Source: Pseudomonadota bacterium (lineage in GTDB: Bacteria > Desulfobacterota > Desulfobacteria > Desulfobacterales > Desulfobacteraceae). Taken from it: a stretch of DNA of 64,000 nt. Location of the stretch: the NCBI GenBank assembly GCA_018821535.1, contig JAHJLV010000047.1, forward strand, positions 62,001 to 126,000, read 5' to 3'. The notes under the pieces are model-generated. The model searched no databases, had not been told where the DNA came from, and saw nothing but the letters and a program-made list of their open reading frames with translations. Made by a program: the position numbers and the translations under genes. How positions within the stretch are numbered: position 1 is the first letter of the stretch; the number at the start of each line of letters is the position of its first letter. Below, one piece after another: positions 17,466 through 26,811 of the stretch.

Positions 17466-20400
17466 CTATTGAACAGCCGGCAGTTTAAAATCCAGATAAA
17501 TATTTTCGCGTTCAATATTCGGGTGCTGAAGATTATTGGTGGCAAATGCCACCCAGATCTTTACACTGGTTTCCAGTTCAAAGATGGATATATATCCGTC
17601 TTTATTGACATCAGTTTCAGGGTCCATCAGCTGAAGCATCAAGGCTTCTGTAAAAATGCCATTTTCAATCAGATCCGATTCAATGGATGACTCCTGGGCA
17701 AGAGAGGAAGAGAATATGATGGTTCCTGTCTTTCTGGACAGATCATTGTATATATACCTGTTCCTGTAGAGCAGATAGGGCCTTTGAGGAATATTTTCTT
17801 TTCTGACAAGAGCGTTTCTTGAACGGACAAACAATCCCTTTTCCTGGGCAGATGTTTGAATCCGGGCCAGCAGATCAGGATCAATTTCTCCGGATTCGCA
17901 GGTATCCAGAAATAAAATCTTTTTACGGGGGGCTATTGCGCCCAGAATATTTTCAAGCTCATTAAAGGTAATAGCTGTCTGTTCCACTTTTCCTGCCTGA
18001 ACTTCATGGGAGAAAAAATAATAAGTTCCGGTATCACTCAGGTCATGGCCGCCATGGCCTGTCACCAGAAACATGACGGTATCATCCACCTTTGCCGTGC
18101 TTAAAAATTTGTGGATTTCCACTAAAGATGACCGGGTGGCCTTTTCGTTGACGATCTCGAGTCGGTAAATCTTTTCAAAATGTCCTTTATATTTTTGAAC
18201 AAATTCACCCATATCCATTACATCCTTATGGGCATATTTCAGGTTCAAGGATGTATCCTGATATTCAGACACGCCAAGTCCTATATAATATAAATCTCCT
18301 TTTATTTTTTTGTTATGTTTTGCATATACTGCAGATCGGAAGGATTCTACTCCCCTGTCATTTATTGCACTCAGTTCAATTTTGTTTTCCCCTGAACCCA
18401 GCTCAATGTTTTCAGTCATCTGAATCTTATTGGCACCAACAGTTTTCCCGCGTCCAGGATATAATGGCACATCGTTCACATATGCCTGAATATAATTGAT
18501 ATTACCGGTTGTATCTTCTGCCTCAAAATCAATCATTATAAATTTATCTTTCCGGCTGCGGTTTAAAATACGAATCTGAGGAACCTGTGCCGCTTTATCC
18601 AGAATACTTTCAGTCAATTTTGCCTGACTCAGCCGCTTTTCGTGGCAGGTTTTAAAATGATTGATGAAACCTGGGCTGCCAAGATTTAACCGGCTGTAGA
18701 TAATGTCCGGACGGTTATAATGCAGTGCATACTGATCAACACCATATGCGTTCAATCCATCAACAATGGCCACCATCTCGCCGCCGTAACGGGATGCATC
18801 GAAATACCCGTCATCCGTATATATCACCCATTGATCTTTTTGTGACAGCATTGAAAAAGACTGCCCGTTTTCCACATTCCATACCCTGACAGACCCGTCT
18901 GAACTCGCACTGACCAGATGCTGTTCATCCTTTGTAAATTTCATGGCCCGGATGCCGTCCTGATGTCCCTTCAGAGCACGGTAAAATGTTTTCCGGCTGT
19001 AATCCCAGAGACCGATATGATGATTCACGCTGACCGCCAGCCATTTCCCTGTAGCTGAAAACGCGAGACAACCGGATTCATCCCTATTGGGAACCGACAT
19101 GGTATTGATGAGTTTGCCGCTGATATCAAAAAATTTAATTTCCTCACCTCTGCGGGTTGATGCGGTGACCATCCGATGACCATCCGGGCTGAACGCCATA
19201 TCATATATTGCCGAAAATGGCGGCTTGGAATCTGGAGGAAGCGCATAGGCACTGATCAATTTCCCCTGCATATCCCAGATCTTGAACTCATTCAGGGTGG
19301 TGCCGGTGGCAAACATATGACTGTCCGGGTGAATGGCAATTGAGCTGATGACCTTGCCATCATGGGCCTTAAACCGGATATTTTTAGCATCTTTTTCCAT
19401 GGGGATGATATTGACAAACCCGTCTGCACCGCCGGTAATCAAAAATTTACTGTCGGGACTGAATGTCAGCGCCCTTCCGTCAATCTTATGAATCGGTATT
19501 GTGGCCAGTTTATCCCCCTGCATGTTCCACAAATTAAGATCGGTCCCACCGGTTACCACTACGCGGCCATTGGGTGTAACGGCCAGAAGATGGGGGTAAT
19601 CATATTCAGCCGGATGGTGGTGCAAAAGGCGCCCATCCAGAGACCAGTATCTGACCTGATTATCACCGGATGTGGTTACAATAACATCGGTATCCGGAAT
19701 AATATCCAGGGCAATCACCCCGGCAGTGGATGTTTTTTTCTGGCTGACCAGTGTTCCGTCTGTTTCCCATAGGTTCATACTGACAGGCTTGAATTCTCTG
19801 CTGACGGTTACAAGCTGTGTTTTATCAGGAGACAGTGCTGTATGCGTGGGAGACTGCTCACTGTTCCGGCCGATCTTCAGTGCGTTGACCTGCCTGGATT
19901 TTATATCATAAATCAGCACCCGGTTATCATGGACACCGCCGCTGACAAGCCACTGACCATCTTTTGAAAAAGACAGGCTCCGGGTACTGTGGGACAAAAA
20001 CTCTGTGATTTTATGTCCGTCTGAATCCCACAATCGTGTCATGATCGGTTCTTTTGCCATTTGTTTTTCCATACTGGCTGATTCATAGGCTTCCGATGTT
20101 GCAAACATCTTCCCATCCGGGCTTAATGCCACTCTTTCAACATAACCATGGGTCACAGGAATTTCTTTGACCAGATTGCCGTTGCGATCCATTTTATAAA
20201 CCGACTGGTGGGCTGCCAGATATATAAATTCACTGTCAGGTGAGATTGCAATGTCCTTTGGAGAGCCATTCCTGCCGGAAGGGTCATCAAACCGGGCTCC
20301 TGCCTGGCCATCCAGGCTGAACATAGCGCAATAATCATTTTTACTGGATTTAGAACAGACCAGCAGATAACTCATATCCGGTGCAAACGCCATTTCTCCT

Positions 20401-20774
20401 GTCAGTGCTGCTGTCATTTGTGGAAATTTTTGGACCAGCTCACCGGTCCGGGTTGACCATGTGAATACCCACCCGGAAACTGCCGCACTGGCAATCAGTT
20501 GATCATCCGGACTCAATGCCATACTGGAAAGAATTCCCGGTGTCTGTATAGTTCGAATAAGCCGGCCGTCACTGGTCCATATTTTTATCCTGTTGTCTCC
20601 GGCAAATGAAACAATAAAATCGCCTTTATGAGAATACATAACCTTTTTTACCGGTTGGGTATGCCCGATCTGAGCGGTTATCCGAACATCAGCAGGAGAT
20701 AATTCAGCGGCAGCTGGCAAGCCTGCAAAACAAATTGCAAAAATACAAAAAACCAGACAGAACATGTTTTTCAT
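17466..20774 (-). CDS. Secreted WD40-repeat caspase-family (C14) protein with EF-hand
   Basis: A 1102-residue protein beginning with a signal peptide (hydrophobic residues 4-22, then PAAAELS). Residues about 30-640 form WD40/beta-propeller repeats, probably two propellers, recognisable from repeated S.DG..L..A...G.I..WD units. A caspase-like domain follows (about 830-1010) with the catalytic dyad intact: His907 in VTGHGGHD and Cys959 in LDTCESGE. Near the C-terminus DVNKDGYISIFE (1055-1066) is a canonical 12-residue EF-hand loop, suggesting calcium control as in some metacaspases. The propeller would hold substrates or partners. It is a lone gene; its role is unknown. Confidence 0.88.
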   Translation of the reverse strand: MKNMFCLVFCIFAICFAGLPAAAELSPADVRITAQIGHTQPVKKVMYSHKGDFIVSFAGDNRIKIWTSDGRLIRTIQTPGILSSMALSPDDQLIASAAVSGWVFTWSTRTGELVQKFPQMTAALTGEMAFAPDMSYLLVCSKSSKNDYCAMFSLDGQAGARFDDPSGRNGSPKDIAISPDSEFIYLAAHQSVYKMDRNGNLVKEIPVTHGYVERVALSPDGKMFATSEAYESASMEKQMAKEPIMTRLWDSDGHKITEFLSHSTRSLSFSKDGQWLVSGGVHDNRVLIYDIKSRQVNALKIGRNSEQSPTHTALSPDKTQLVTVSREFKPVSMNLWETDGTLVSQKKTSTAGVIALDIIPDTDVIVTTSGDNQVRYWSLDGRLLHHHPAEYDYPHLLAVTPNGRVVVTGGTDLNLWNMQGDKLATIPIHKIDGRALTFSPDSKFLITGGADGFVNIIPMEKDAKNIRFKAHDGKVISSIAIHPDSHMFATGTTLNEFKIWDMQGKLISAYALPPDSKPPFSAIYDMAFSPDGHRMVTASTRRGEEIKFFDISGKLINTMSVPNRDESGCLAFSATGKWLAVSVNHHIGLWDYSRKTFYRALKGHQDGIRAMKFTKDEQHLVSASSDGSVRVWNVENGQSFSMLSQKDQWVIYTDDGYFDASRYGGEMVAIVDGLNAYGVDQYALHYNRPDIIYSRLNLGSPGFINHFKTCHEKRLSQAKLTESILDKAAQVPQIRILNRSRKDKFIMIDFEAEDTTGNINYIQAYVNDVPLYPGRGKTVGANKIQMTENIELGSGENKIELSAINDRGVESFRSAVYAKHNKKIKGDLYYIGLGVSEYQDTSLNLKYAHKDVMDMGEFVQKYKGHFEKIYRLEIVNEKATRSSLVEIHKFLSTAKVDDTVMFLVTGHGGHDLSDTGTYYFFSHEVQAGKVEQTAITFNELENILGAIAPRKKILFLDTCESGEIDPDLLARIQTSAQEKGLFVRSRNALVRKENIPQRPYLLYRNRYIYNDLSRKTGTIIFSSSLAQESSIESDLIENGIFTEALMLQLMDPETDVNKDGYISIFELETSVKIWVAFATNNLQHPNIERENIYLDFKLPAVQ

Positions 20775-20877
20775 AATTTATCCTCTAATATTAAGATCCG
20801 ATAGCTTTTATCTTTGTCCTCTTAAAATTATTCTGCTTCCAATCTGCTTAGCCTGTCGAAGCAGAGCCTCCAGTTAT

Positions 20878-21849
20878 CTACACGGCTGTGGCCATAAATA
20901 TGGCTCTAACCGGTGCTGGATATCCTTCAACGGTTTTTGAACAATCCTCTGGATCAAGAAAATCCTTGAGTGTTTCGGTTTGAATCCAGGGGGTTTTTCT
21001 TTGTTCTTCAAAACTTGTCTTTGTCACATCCACGCACCGGATATTTTCAAACCCTGCACGCAAAAGCCAGGATTCCATGACCAGAAGATCCGGAATGAAA
21101 AACACATTTCGCATCTTTGCATACCGGTCCTGTGGGAACAGGCACATGTTTTTTCTTGAATCAATGATCAGATTTTCAAGGATCAGCATTCCCCCCGGTT
21201 TTAACGATGCACCGATATCTTTGAGCATATCAATGGGAGATTTTCGATGATACAAAACCCCCATGCAGAATACTGTATCAAAATAACGGTCCATCTGCGG
21301 CAGTTGATCATGGGGCACAGGAAGGCAGAATACATTTGAAAGTTTCAAAAATTTCTGCAGGGCAAGATACTGAAAATAAAAAGAACTCTGGGGCTCGACC
21401 CCCAGAACCATCAAAGGGTCCTGGGCTGCAGCACGGAACATGTAATATCCGTTGCTTGAACCGATATCAAGAATCCGCTTTCCCTTAAATGATCCGGCAT
21501 GTTTTTCCAGGCGGTCCCATTTCATCCAGGACTGCCATTCAGAATCAATCTCAATCCCGAAAAAATTAAACGGGCCCTTTCGCCAGGGACAAAGCTGGGC
21601 AAGACTTTCATACAATGGCTCATATTCCTCTTCAGGCACATCTGTTTTCCGGCCGATGGTCACGGCCTTTGAGGCCAGGTCCACAAAAGAGGGAGTGTAC
21701 TCCGGGATGGCATCCACCACCGTTTTAAACCGCAGAAAATTACCCCTGGCCGTGTCTAAAAAGGCTCTTTTTTCTTTTACAAGCGCAGTGAGTTCAGGCA
21801 GGCAATGATCCAGTTTCAATCGCCGATGCTGGGCAAGAAGTGTTTCCAT
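20878..21849 (-). CDS. cmoB: tRNA U34 carboxymethyltransferase CmoB
   Basis: Transfers the carboxymethyl group of carboxy-SAM to 5-hydroxyuridine at tRNA position 34, giving cmo5U. The 323-residue protein matches CmoB along its length: PWRKGPF, ILDIGSSNGYYM, FDTVFCMGVLYHRKSP, DRYAKMRNVFFIP, EEQRKTPW and DFLDPEDCSKTVEGYPAP. ATG 21849 is chosen over an in-frame TTG at 21867 that lies within cmoA; neither has a strong Shine-Dalgarno, consistent with translational coupling. It follows cmoA directly, as in many genomes. Confidence 0.96.
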   Translation of the reverse strand: METLLAQHRRLKLDHCLPELTALVKEKRAFLDTARGNFLRFKTVVDAIPEYTPSFVDLASKAVTIGRKTDVPEEEYEPLYESLAQLCPWRKGPFNFFGIEIDSEWQSWMKWDRLEKHAGSFKGKRILDIGSSNGYYMFRAAAQDPLMVLGVEPQSSFYFQYLALQKFLKLSNVFCLPVPHDQLPQMDRYFDTVFCMGVLYHRKSPIDMLKDIGASLKPGGMLILENLIIDSRKNMCLFPQDRYAKMRNVFFIPDLLVMESWLLRAGFENIRCVDVTKTSFEEQRKTPWIQTETLKDFLDPEDCSKTVEGYPAPVRAIFMATAV

Positions 21850-21853
21850 ATAT

Positions 21854-22579
21854 TTATTTAATCGCAATCATTGAAGTAAAATTAAACCATTTCAGCCAGA
21901 TATCACAGCAGGAAAATCCTGCATCCTTTATCCGCTTATAGTGGGTATCAACGGTTTCCGGAATCAGGACTTTTTCAAGGGCATCTCTTTTCTGGCTGAT
22001 CTCAAGCTCGGAATACCCGTTTTCACGTTTATACATTTTATAAAACCGGGTTCTCAAATCCTCAAGTTCCGTATCTTCATGGATGGTTTTTTCGGTCAGG
22101 ATAAAGATCCCCCCGGGATTCATACCATTATAGATATCTTTTATCAGCGCATCCCTTTTTTGTTTTTCAAGAAACTGCAATGTTAAATTGATCAGCACCA
22201 CAGATGCATTCTTAAATTTGATATGTTCCATGGGCGCACATAAGAGATTCACCCTGCCCGGCCCTGTATATTTTTTAAGGCGGCGCAAATATTTTTCAAT
22301 CATGGGCCAGGAATTGTCCACCCCTGTCATGGAAAAGGGGGTGTCCTTGAACTGCTCCATCACCTTTACACCCAGATTTCCATTTGAGCATCCCAGATCA
22401 TAGATCTGGCTGCCATCCTGATAATACTGAGCTGCAAGCTGGGATTGTCTGTAAATGCTTTCTGCATACAGCGGCACAGAACGATGGAGCATGTCATCAA
22501 AGACCTGTGCCACCTGTTCCGTAAATTTAAAGGGTTCAATCTTTGCCCTGCCTGACGCAAATATCCTGTCTTTTTTCAT
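21854..22579 (-). CDS. cmoA: Carboxy-SAM synthase CmoA
   Basis: Makes carboxy-S-adenosylmethionine from SAM and prephenate, the cofactor used by CmoB encoded immediately downstream. The 241-residue protein has the family markers FDDMLHRSVPLY, IYDLGCSNGNLG, GVDNSWPMIE and a C-terminal WFNFTSMIAIK. The start at ATG 22579 (MKKDRIF) has AGGTG at proper spacing; a start at 22594 would add five residues. Confidence 0.95.
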   Translation of the reverse strand: MKKDRIFASGRAKIEPFKFTEQVAQVFDDMLHRSVPLYAESIYRQSQLAAQYYQDGSQIYDLGCSNGNLGVKVMEQFKDTPFSMTGVDNSWPMIEKYLRRLKKYTGPGRVNLLCAPMEHIKFKNASVVLINLTLQFLEKQKRDALIKDIYNGMNPGGIFILTEKTIHEDTELEDLRTRFYKMYKRENGYSELEISQKRDALEKVLIPETVDTHYKRIKDAGFSCCDIWLKWFNFTSMIAIK

Positions 22580-22718
22580 TTTCAACACCTGCATAAAATA
22601 TTTTCAGCTTTTTTATAATATTCTGCGCAGAAGTGCAAGAATGCGTTGGCATCATTCTTTTTTATTGACTTTGAAAACAATCCATCTAAACTGATTTCAC
22701 AAAAACAGGAGATTAGCC

Positions 22719-23189
22719 ATGTTGCGTACATTGATTATCTGTTCCATTATTGCCATGAGCAGTGTCTGGGCACACGCAGATTTAAATCTGACAGCGGGGC
22801 ATCCGGACGAAGACCCTGAATACACCTATCATCAAAGATTCAGCACCCCTCAGTCACTTGACAGCCTGTCCCAGATCAATTCCGCACTGGACAGTTTCAG
22901 GCAGCTTACAGAAATATCTGCTGATAAAATTTCCAAAGCACAAATGGAAAAGATCGGTCACACGGGTTGGGAAATGCAGAATCTGGGGTTCCACAATCAT
23001 GGGAAGACCATCCAGGGAACCCTTTTAAAACAGGACTATCTGATAAAAAAATTAATGTATGAGCTGGGCCGGATGAAATCAACATCAGGAAGCGCTGATC
23101 CAAAAGAATTATCAGCGCTTCTCACAGAATATCAGGCAGCAGAAAAACAGTTTCAGGCGTTTTGGGATTCCTTTCTGATTTCAGATTAG
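22719..23189 (+). CDS. Small secreted alpha-helical protein, unknown
   Basis: A 156-residue protein with a signal peptide (about 1-20, cleavage near HAD) and a helical remainder rich in Gln, Glu and Lys. No family recognised. An AGGAG Shine-Dalgarno precedes the ATG, and TTGACT (22665-22670) with TAAACT (22687-22692) could form its own promoter. It is a single gene between minus-strand neighbours, so probably a periplasmic protein with its own regulation. Confidence 0.75.
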   Translation: MLRTLIICSIIAMSSVWAHADLNLTAGHPDEDPEYTYHQRFSTPQSLDSLSQINSALDSFRQLTEISADKISKAQMEKIGHTGWEMQNLGFHNHGKTIQGTLLKQDYLIKKLMYELGRMKSTSGSADPKELSALLTEYQAAEKQFQAFWDSFLISD

Positions 23190-23204
23190 AATCCATATCA
23201 TTGC

Positions 23205-24356
23205 CTATTGAAATGCGCCAGCCCATTTTTTTTTCATTTTTGGTCCTGAAGGCCCTTTGGCAACACTTTTATAGGTATAGACCTTCACTTTCAACAACTT
23301 GGCCTTCGGCCCCATCTTGACCTTGTCCTGAAGTTTTTCATACTGCCCCCAGTATCCGTCATATGACAGCCAGGCCGGTTCTTGAACCGTAAAACCGGGC
23401 ATATCGGAACTGATGATGCGGTATCTGTTCTGATGGTAAGCCGCAAAACTCTGGCCTGCCTTGGTTCTGTCAAACAGATCCACTGAAAACGTCCCGACCC
23501 CGTATTTTTTTTTACTGAGTCTCTCATAGTCCTGATTGCCTGCGCCCGGATAATGTGCATGTGATGAAATTGCAGAATAGACAACAGGATGCGCCTCTTT
23601 TCCCGTACCCTTTACCTGCAGCACCCTGCTGGAATTATCCGCAGATCGAAACTTGCCGTCATTCTGCCGAAAGAAGGTTTCGCTGCCAGCATGACGGGAC
23701 ATATATACCCCCAGCAGATTTTCTGCATTATTGGATACAAGAATGCTGACAACCTCCCAGTCCCCGTAATGACGGCCATTTTCCTTAAGCCAGATATCAT
23801 CGCACATTTTACCGGACGCACAGATTTCAACCCTTCCGGGGCCATTGAACGGATAAAAAAACCAGAACTGGATCTCTGTGCTCAGGGCATCAAAGGGAAG
23901 AACATGAACCCAGGCCCTGGCTCTGGACATATTGCCTTTTTTCATGCTGTCATGGATATTCATCCAGTATCGATAATCAGACGGATTTGATGTGGACTCA
24001 ATAGCTTGTTTAATCTCACCGACATCATTCATGAAGCTTTTCAAGGATGTCTGCATAGACCTTACTTTCAGGGCTTTAAATTTCTGGAAATCTGTCTCAT
24101 GTTCAACAAGACCCCAGTTGAGCGTAACACCATGATCCAGCATGTATTCAGGATCATCCATAAGATACTGTTCTTCAGGATGAAGATAAATCAGGGGGCC
24201 AAACCGGGAAATCATTTTTCTGATTTTTTGCTCATCCACGTCTGCGGATTTAAGAATTCTGGAACTTGCTTTAGAATCATCCCGGCTGGTTCCGTCCTTA
24301 ACCGTAACGCACCCGGTCAACACCAGACAAACGATCAATACAATAAATCGATTCAT
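23205..24356 (-). CDS. Vps62-related lipoprotein
   Basis: A 383-residue lipoprotein; the ATG at 24356 (MNRFIVLIV) has AGGAA at good spacing and opens a signal peptide ending in the lipobox LTGC. The body matches the Vps62/DUF946 family: YLHPEEQY early, HYGDWEVVSILV in the middle, SSHAHYPGAG, and a terminal YWGQYEKLQDKV. The family occurs in fungi, plants and bacteria, and its bacterial role is unknown. It is probably anchored in the outer or inner membrane. Confidence 0.8.
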   Translation of the reverse strand: MNRFIVLIVCLVLTGCVTVKDGTSRDDSKASSRILKSADVDEQKIRKMISRFGPLIYLHPEEQYLMDDPEYMLDHGVTLNWGLVEHETDFQKFKALKVRSMQTSLKSFMNDVGEIKQAIESTSNPSDYRYWMNIHDSMKKGNMSRARAWVHVLPFDALSTEIQFWFFYPFNGPGRVEICASGKMCDDIWLKENGRHYGDWEVVSILVSNNAENLLGVYMSRHAGSETFFRQNDGKFRSADNSSRVLQVKGTGKEAHPVVYSAISSHAHYPGAGNQDYERLSKKKYGVGTFSVDLFDRTKAGQSFAAYHQNRYRIISSDMPGFTVQEPAWLSYDGYWGQYEKLQDKVKMGPKAKLLKVKVYTYKSVAKGPSGPKMKKKWAGAFQ

Positions 24357-24511
24357 GGTTACATTCCTTTTGATGCGCATAGAGGGGCACACATCCGGTT
24401 ATTTTTTATGCAAAGCTTATATAGGGTGTTGCGGTTCGATACAACCTTTTGTAGCTCTATCAGGTTAACGCAAGTTAAGGCAAGAAAAAAAATTCAAAAG
24501 CAGGTGTCGAT

Positions 24512-26323
24512 TTATTTCGGGCCGGCATCTGTTTTTTTTTGTTCAAGAATTTCCCATCGGTCATAAAGAAAATGAACCTGTTCCTGGGCTTTTTCAAGAA
24601 GCGAACAATACTGTTTCATCTGCTCAATATCATTGATAATGTCCGGTTCCTGGATTTTTTGGGACAGGATTTCAACCTGGGTTTCAGCCTCAAGAATATT
24701 TTCTTCAATATGTTCGAGTTCATATTTGTCCTTAAAGGAAAAAACAATCTTTGACTTATTCTTCTTTTCAACCGTTTTTATGGACTTTTGTTTTTTGATA
24801 CTGCTTTTGTCCCGGTGGGCCAGAATCTGGGCAAAATTTGAGAAGAATTCAGGCGCTTTGCCCGGTTCAAGATATAAGATTTTATGACAGACCCGGTCCA
24901 TGAGATACCGGTCATGGGAAACAATGACCACTGCCCCTGGAAATTGTCTGATACTGTCTTCAAGAACTTCCAATGATAAAATATCCAGATCATTGGTGGG
25001 TTCATCCAGCAGAAGCAGGTCGCAGGGGGTCAGCATGATATTGGCAAGAATAATCCGTGCCTGTTCACCACCGGACAGGTTTTTGACCGGCATATCCAGC
25101 TGGTCCGGCATGAATAGAAACCGCTTTGCCCAGGTGACAATATGGACAGGATGCCCCTTGTAATTGACACTGTCCCCGCCAGCAGGATTTAACGCCTGCT
25201 TTAAGGTGAGCTGAGGATTCAAGGATGAGCGCTTCTGATCAAACACTGCAATTTTAAGGTTCTCCGCCCAGATGATTTTCCCCTCATCCGGAGAGATCTT
25301 TTGTTCAAGGATAGAAAGGAATGTGGATTTTCCACTGCCGTTTTCACCCACCACACCCAGACAGAATCCCGGGCCCATTTCAAAACTGATATCTGAAAAC
25401 AGGGTCTGGCTGTTGATGATTTTTTTAATGTGACGGGCAGTCAGCAGTTTTTTGGTCTGGCGGCCGGTGGCATGAAAATCAATGTCCACAGAAGCGGTTT
25501 CCTTGTTCATGCTTTTTATGGTATTCAGCTCCATTCGCAGTTTATGGGCCTGTTCGATCCGGTATTTTGCTTTGGTGCTTCGGGCTTTTGCGCCCTGTTT
25601 AAGCCATTCATCTTCCCGTCTCATTTTGCTGGACAAAGAGGCCTGTTTTTTTTGCTGGGCGCTTAGAAAATCATCTCTGTGCTTTTTAAAATCAACATAG
25701 CCGCTGTGAATTTTAAAATATCCGGATGGATAGTATTTCCCGATTTCCATGGTATTTGAGCAGACATTTTCAAGAAAGGCCCGGTCATGGCTGACCACAA
25801 TAAAAGAAAACCCGGCGGTTTTGAGTATGTTTTCCAGCCAGAGAATTCCATTGATGTCCAGGTGATTGGTGGGTTCATCCAGCAAAAGGACATCCGGCTG
25901 ACAGCACAGCGCCCGGGTGATGGACAGCCGTTTTTTCCAGCCGCCGGACAATTGGTCTGTCAGCAGGCTGGTGTCCGGAAATCCGCCTTTGCCAAGAGCG
26001 CTCTGAACAATGGCGTGTTTTTGTTTTTCATCAAACAAGGTTTTTTCAATGCTGCTGTATAGAATCTGCTCAACCGTTTTCTCCGGTTCAAAAACATCGT
26101 CCTGGGCAAGATAAACAATTTTCAAGCCGGGTTGAAAAACAATCTGGCCTTCATCCGGTCTTGTGTGGCCTGCGATTATTTTTAAAAAACTGGATTTCCC
26201 CGATCCGTTCATTCCGATGAGGCCCATTTGTTCTTTTGCTTTAAAATCAATGGACAGGTCGGAAAAAAGGGTGTCATCCCCGTAAGTTTTTGAAATTTCT
26301 TTGCAACTGAAAATAAGGGTCAT
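24512..26323 (-). CDS. ABC-F family ATPase (Uup-like)
   Basis: A 603-residue soluble protein with two ATP-binding cassettes and no membrane segment. Walker A sites are GMNGSGKSSF and GENGSGKSTF; signatures are LSGGWKKR and LSGGEQAR; both Walker B regions read LLLDEPTN. The inter-domain linker is charged, and the C-terminus forms a coiled coil (about 530-595) as in Uup. ABC-F proteins act on the ribosome or in DNA repair; Uup-type is the best fit. The start overlaps the stop of the small membrane protein gene by four bases (ATGA), so they are translated together. Confidence 0.9.
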   Translation of the reverse strand: MTLIFSCKEISKTYGDDTLFSDLSIDFKAKEQMGLIGMNGSGKSSFLKIIAGHTRPDEGQIVFQPGLKIVYLAQDDVFEPEKTVEQILYSSIEKTLFDEKQKHAIVQSALGKGGFPDTSLLTDQLSGGWKKRLSITRALCCQPDVLLLDEPTNHLDINGILWLENILKTAGFSFIVVSHDRAFLENVCSNTMEIGKYYPSGYFKIHSGYVDFKKHRDDFLSAQQKKQASLSSKMRREDEWLKQGAKARSTKAKYRIEQAHKLRMELNTIKSMNKETASVDIDFHATGRQTKKLLTARHIKKIINSQTLFSDISFEMGPGFCLGVVGENGSGKSTFLSILEQKISPDEGKIIWAENLKIAVFDQKRSSLNPQLTLKQALNPAGGDSVNYKGHPVHIVTWAKRFLFMPDQLDMPVKNLSGGEQARIILANIMLTPCDLLLLDEPTNDLDILSLEVLEDSIRQFPGAVVIVSHDRYLMDRVCHKILYLEPGKAPEFFSNFAQILAHRDKSSIKKQKSIKTVEKKNKSKIVFSFKDKYELEHIEENILEAETQVEILSQKIQEPDIINDIEQMKQYCSLLEKAQEQVHFLYDRWEILEQKKTDAGPK

Positions 26324-26562
26324 AATTCTTTTTTGTGTTCAGGATGGTTCAAATGTCTGAAAACACGTATCATTTTTACGGGGAAGGTAATCATCAGCGC
26401 TAAACTGATGGTTATAACAAAGCTTGCGGAAAAAAAAGTCATGATAAAACTGAAAGGGTCTTTCAATGTATAGGCACCGGTTATAAGATCGATACCGAAA
26501 AGAAAAAAAAATAAGGAAACCAGTGTTCCGAGGATCTGGAAAATCCACCATGTGTATTTCAT
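26320..26562 (-). CDS. Small membrane protein, unknown
   Basis: An 80-residue protein from ATG 26562 (MKYTWW) with two hydrophobic helices (about 3-25 and 36-65) and a basic C-terminus. A GGA-type Shine-Dalgarno is distant, so a start up to 17 residues earlier (26613) cannot be excluded. Its stop overlaps the ABC-F start. No family recognised. Confidence 0.65.
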   Translation of the reverse strand: MKYTWWIFQILGTLVSLFFFLFGIDLITGAYTLKDPFSFIMTFFSASFVITISLALMITFPVKMIRVFRHLNHPEHKKEL

Positions 26563-26811
26563 GCGCAAACAACATCCTTTTATACCGGATAAAAAATTTG
26601 AAAACTGAGGCAAGCTTATCGTGTTGACCTTAAAAAATCAATTGAATTCATAAACCATTGCCAATCGCCCGCCACTGGACACCCACTGCTGATGAGGGAT
26701 ATCCTTTCATTACCCCTTGACTCTGACAAGTTCTTAATGCTATCTAAACAAAAACAAAAATTCTTCAGATTGATTCGATCACAGCATCTAAAATTCAGGA
26801 GGGGTTGGGCA

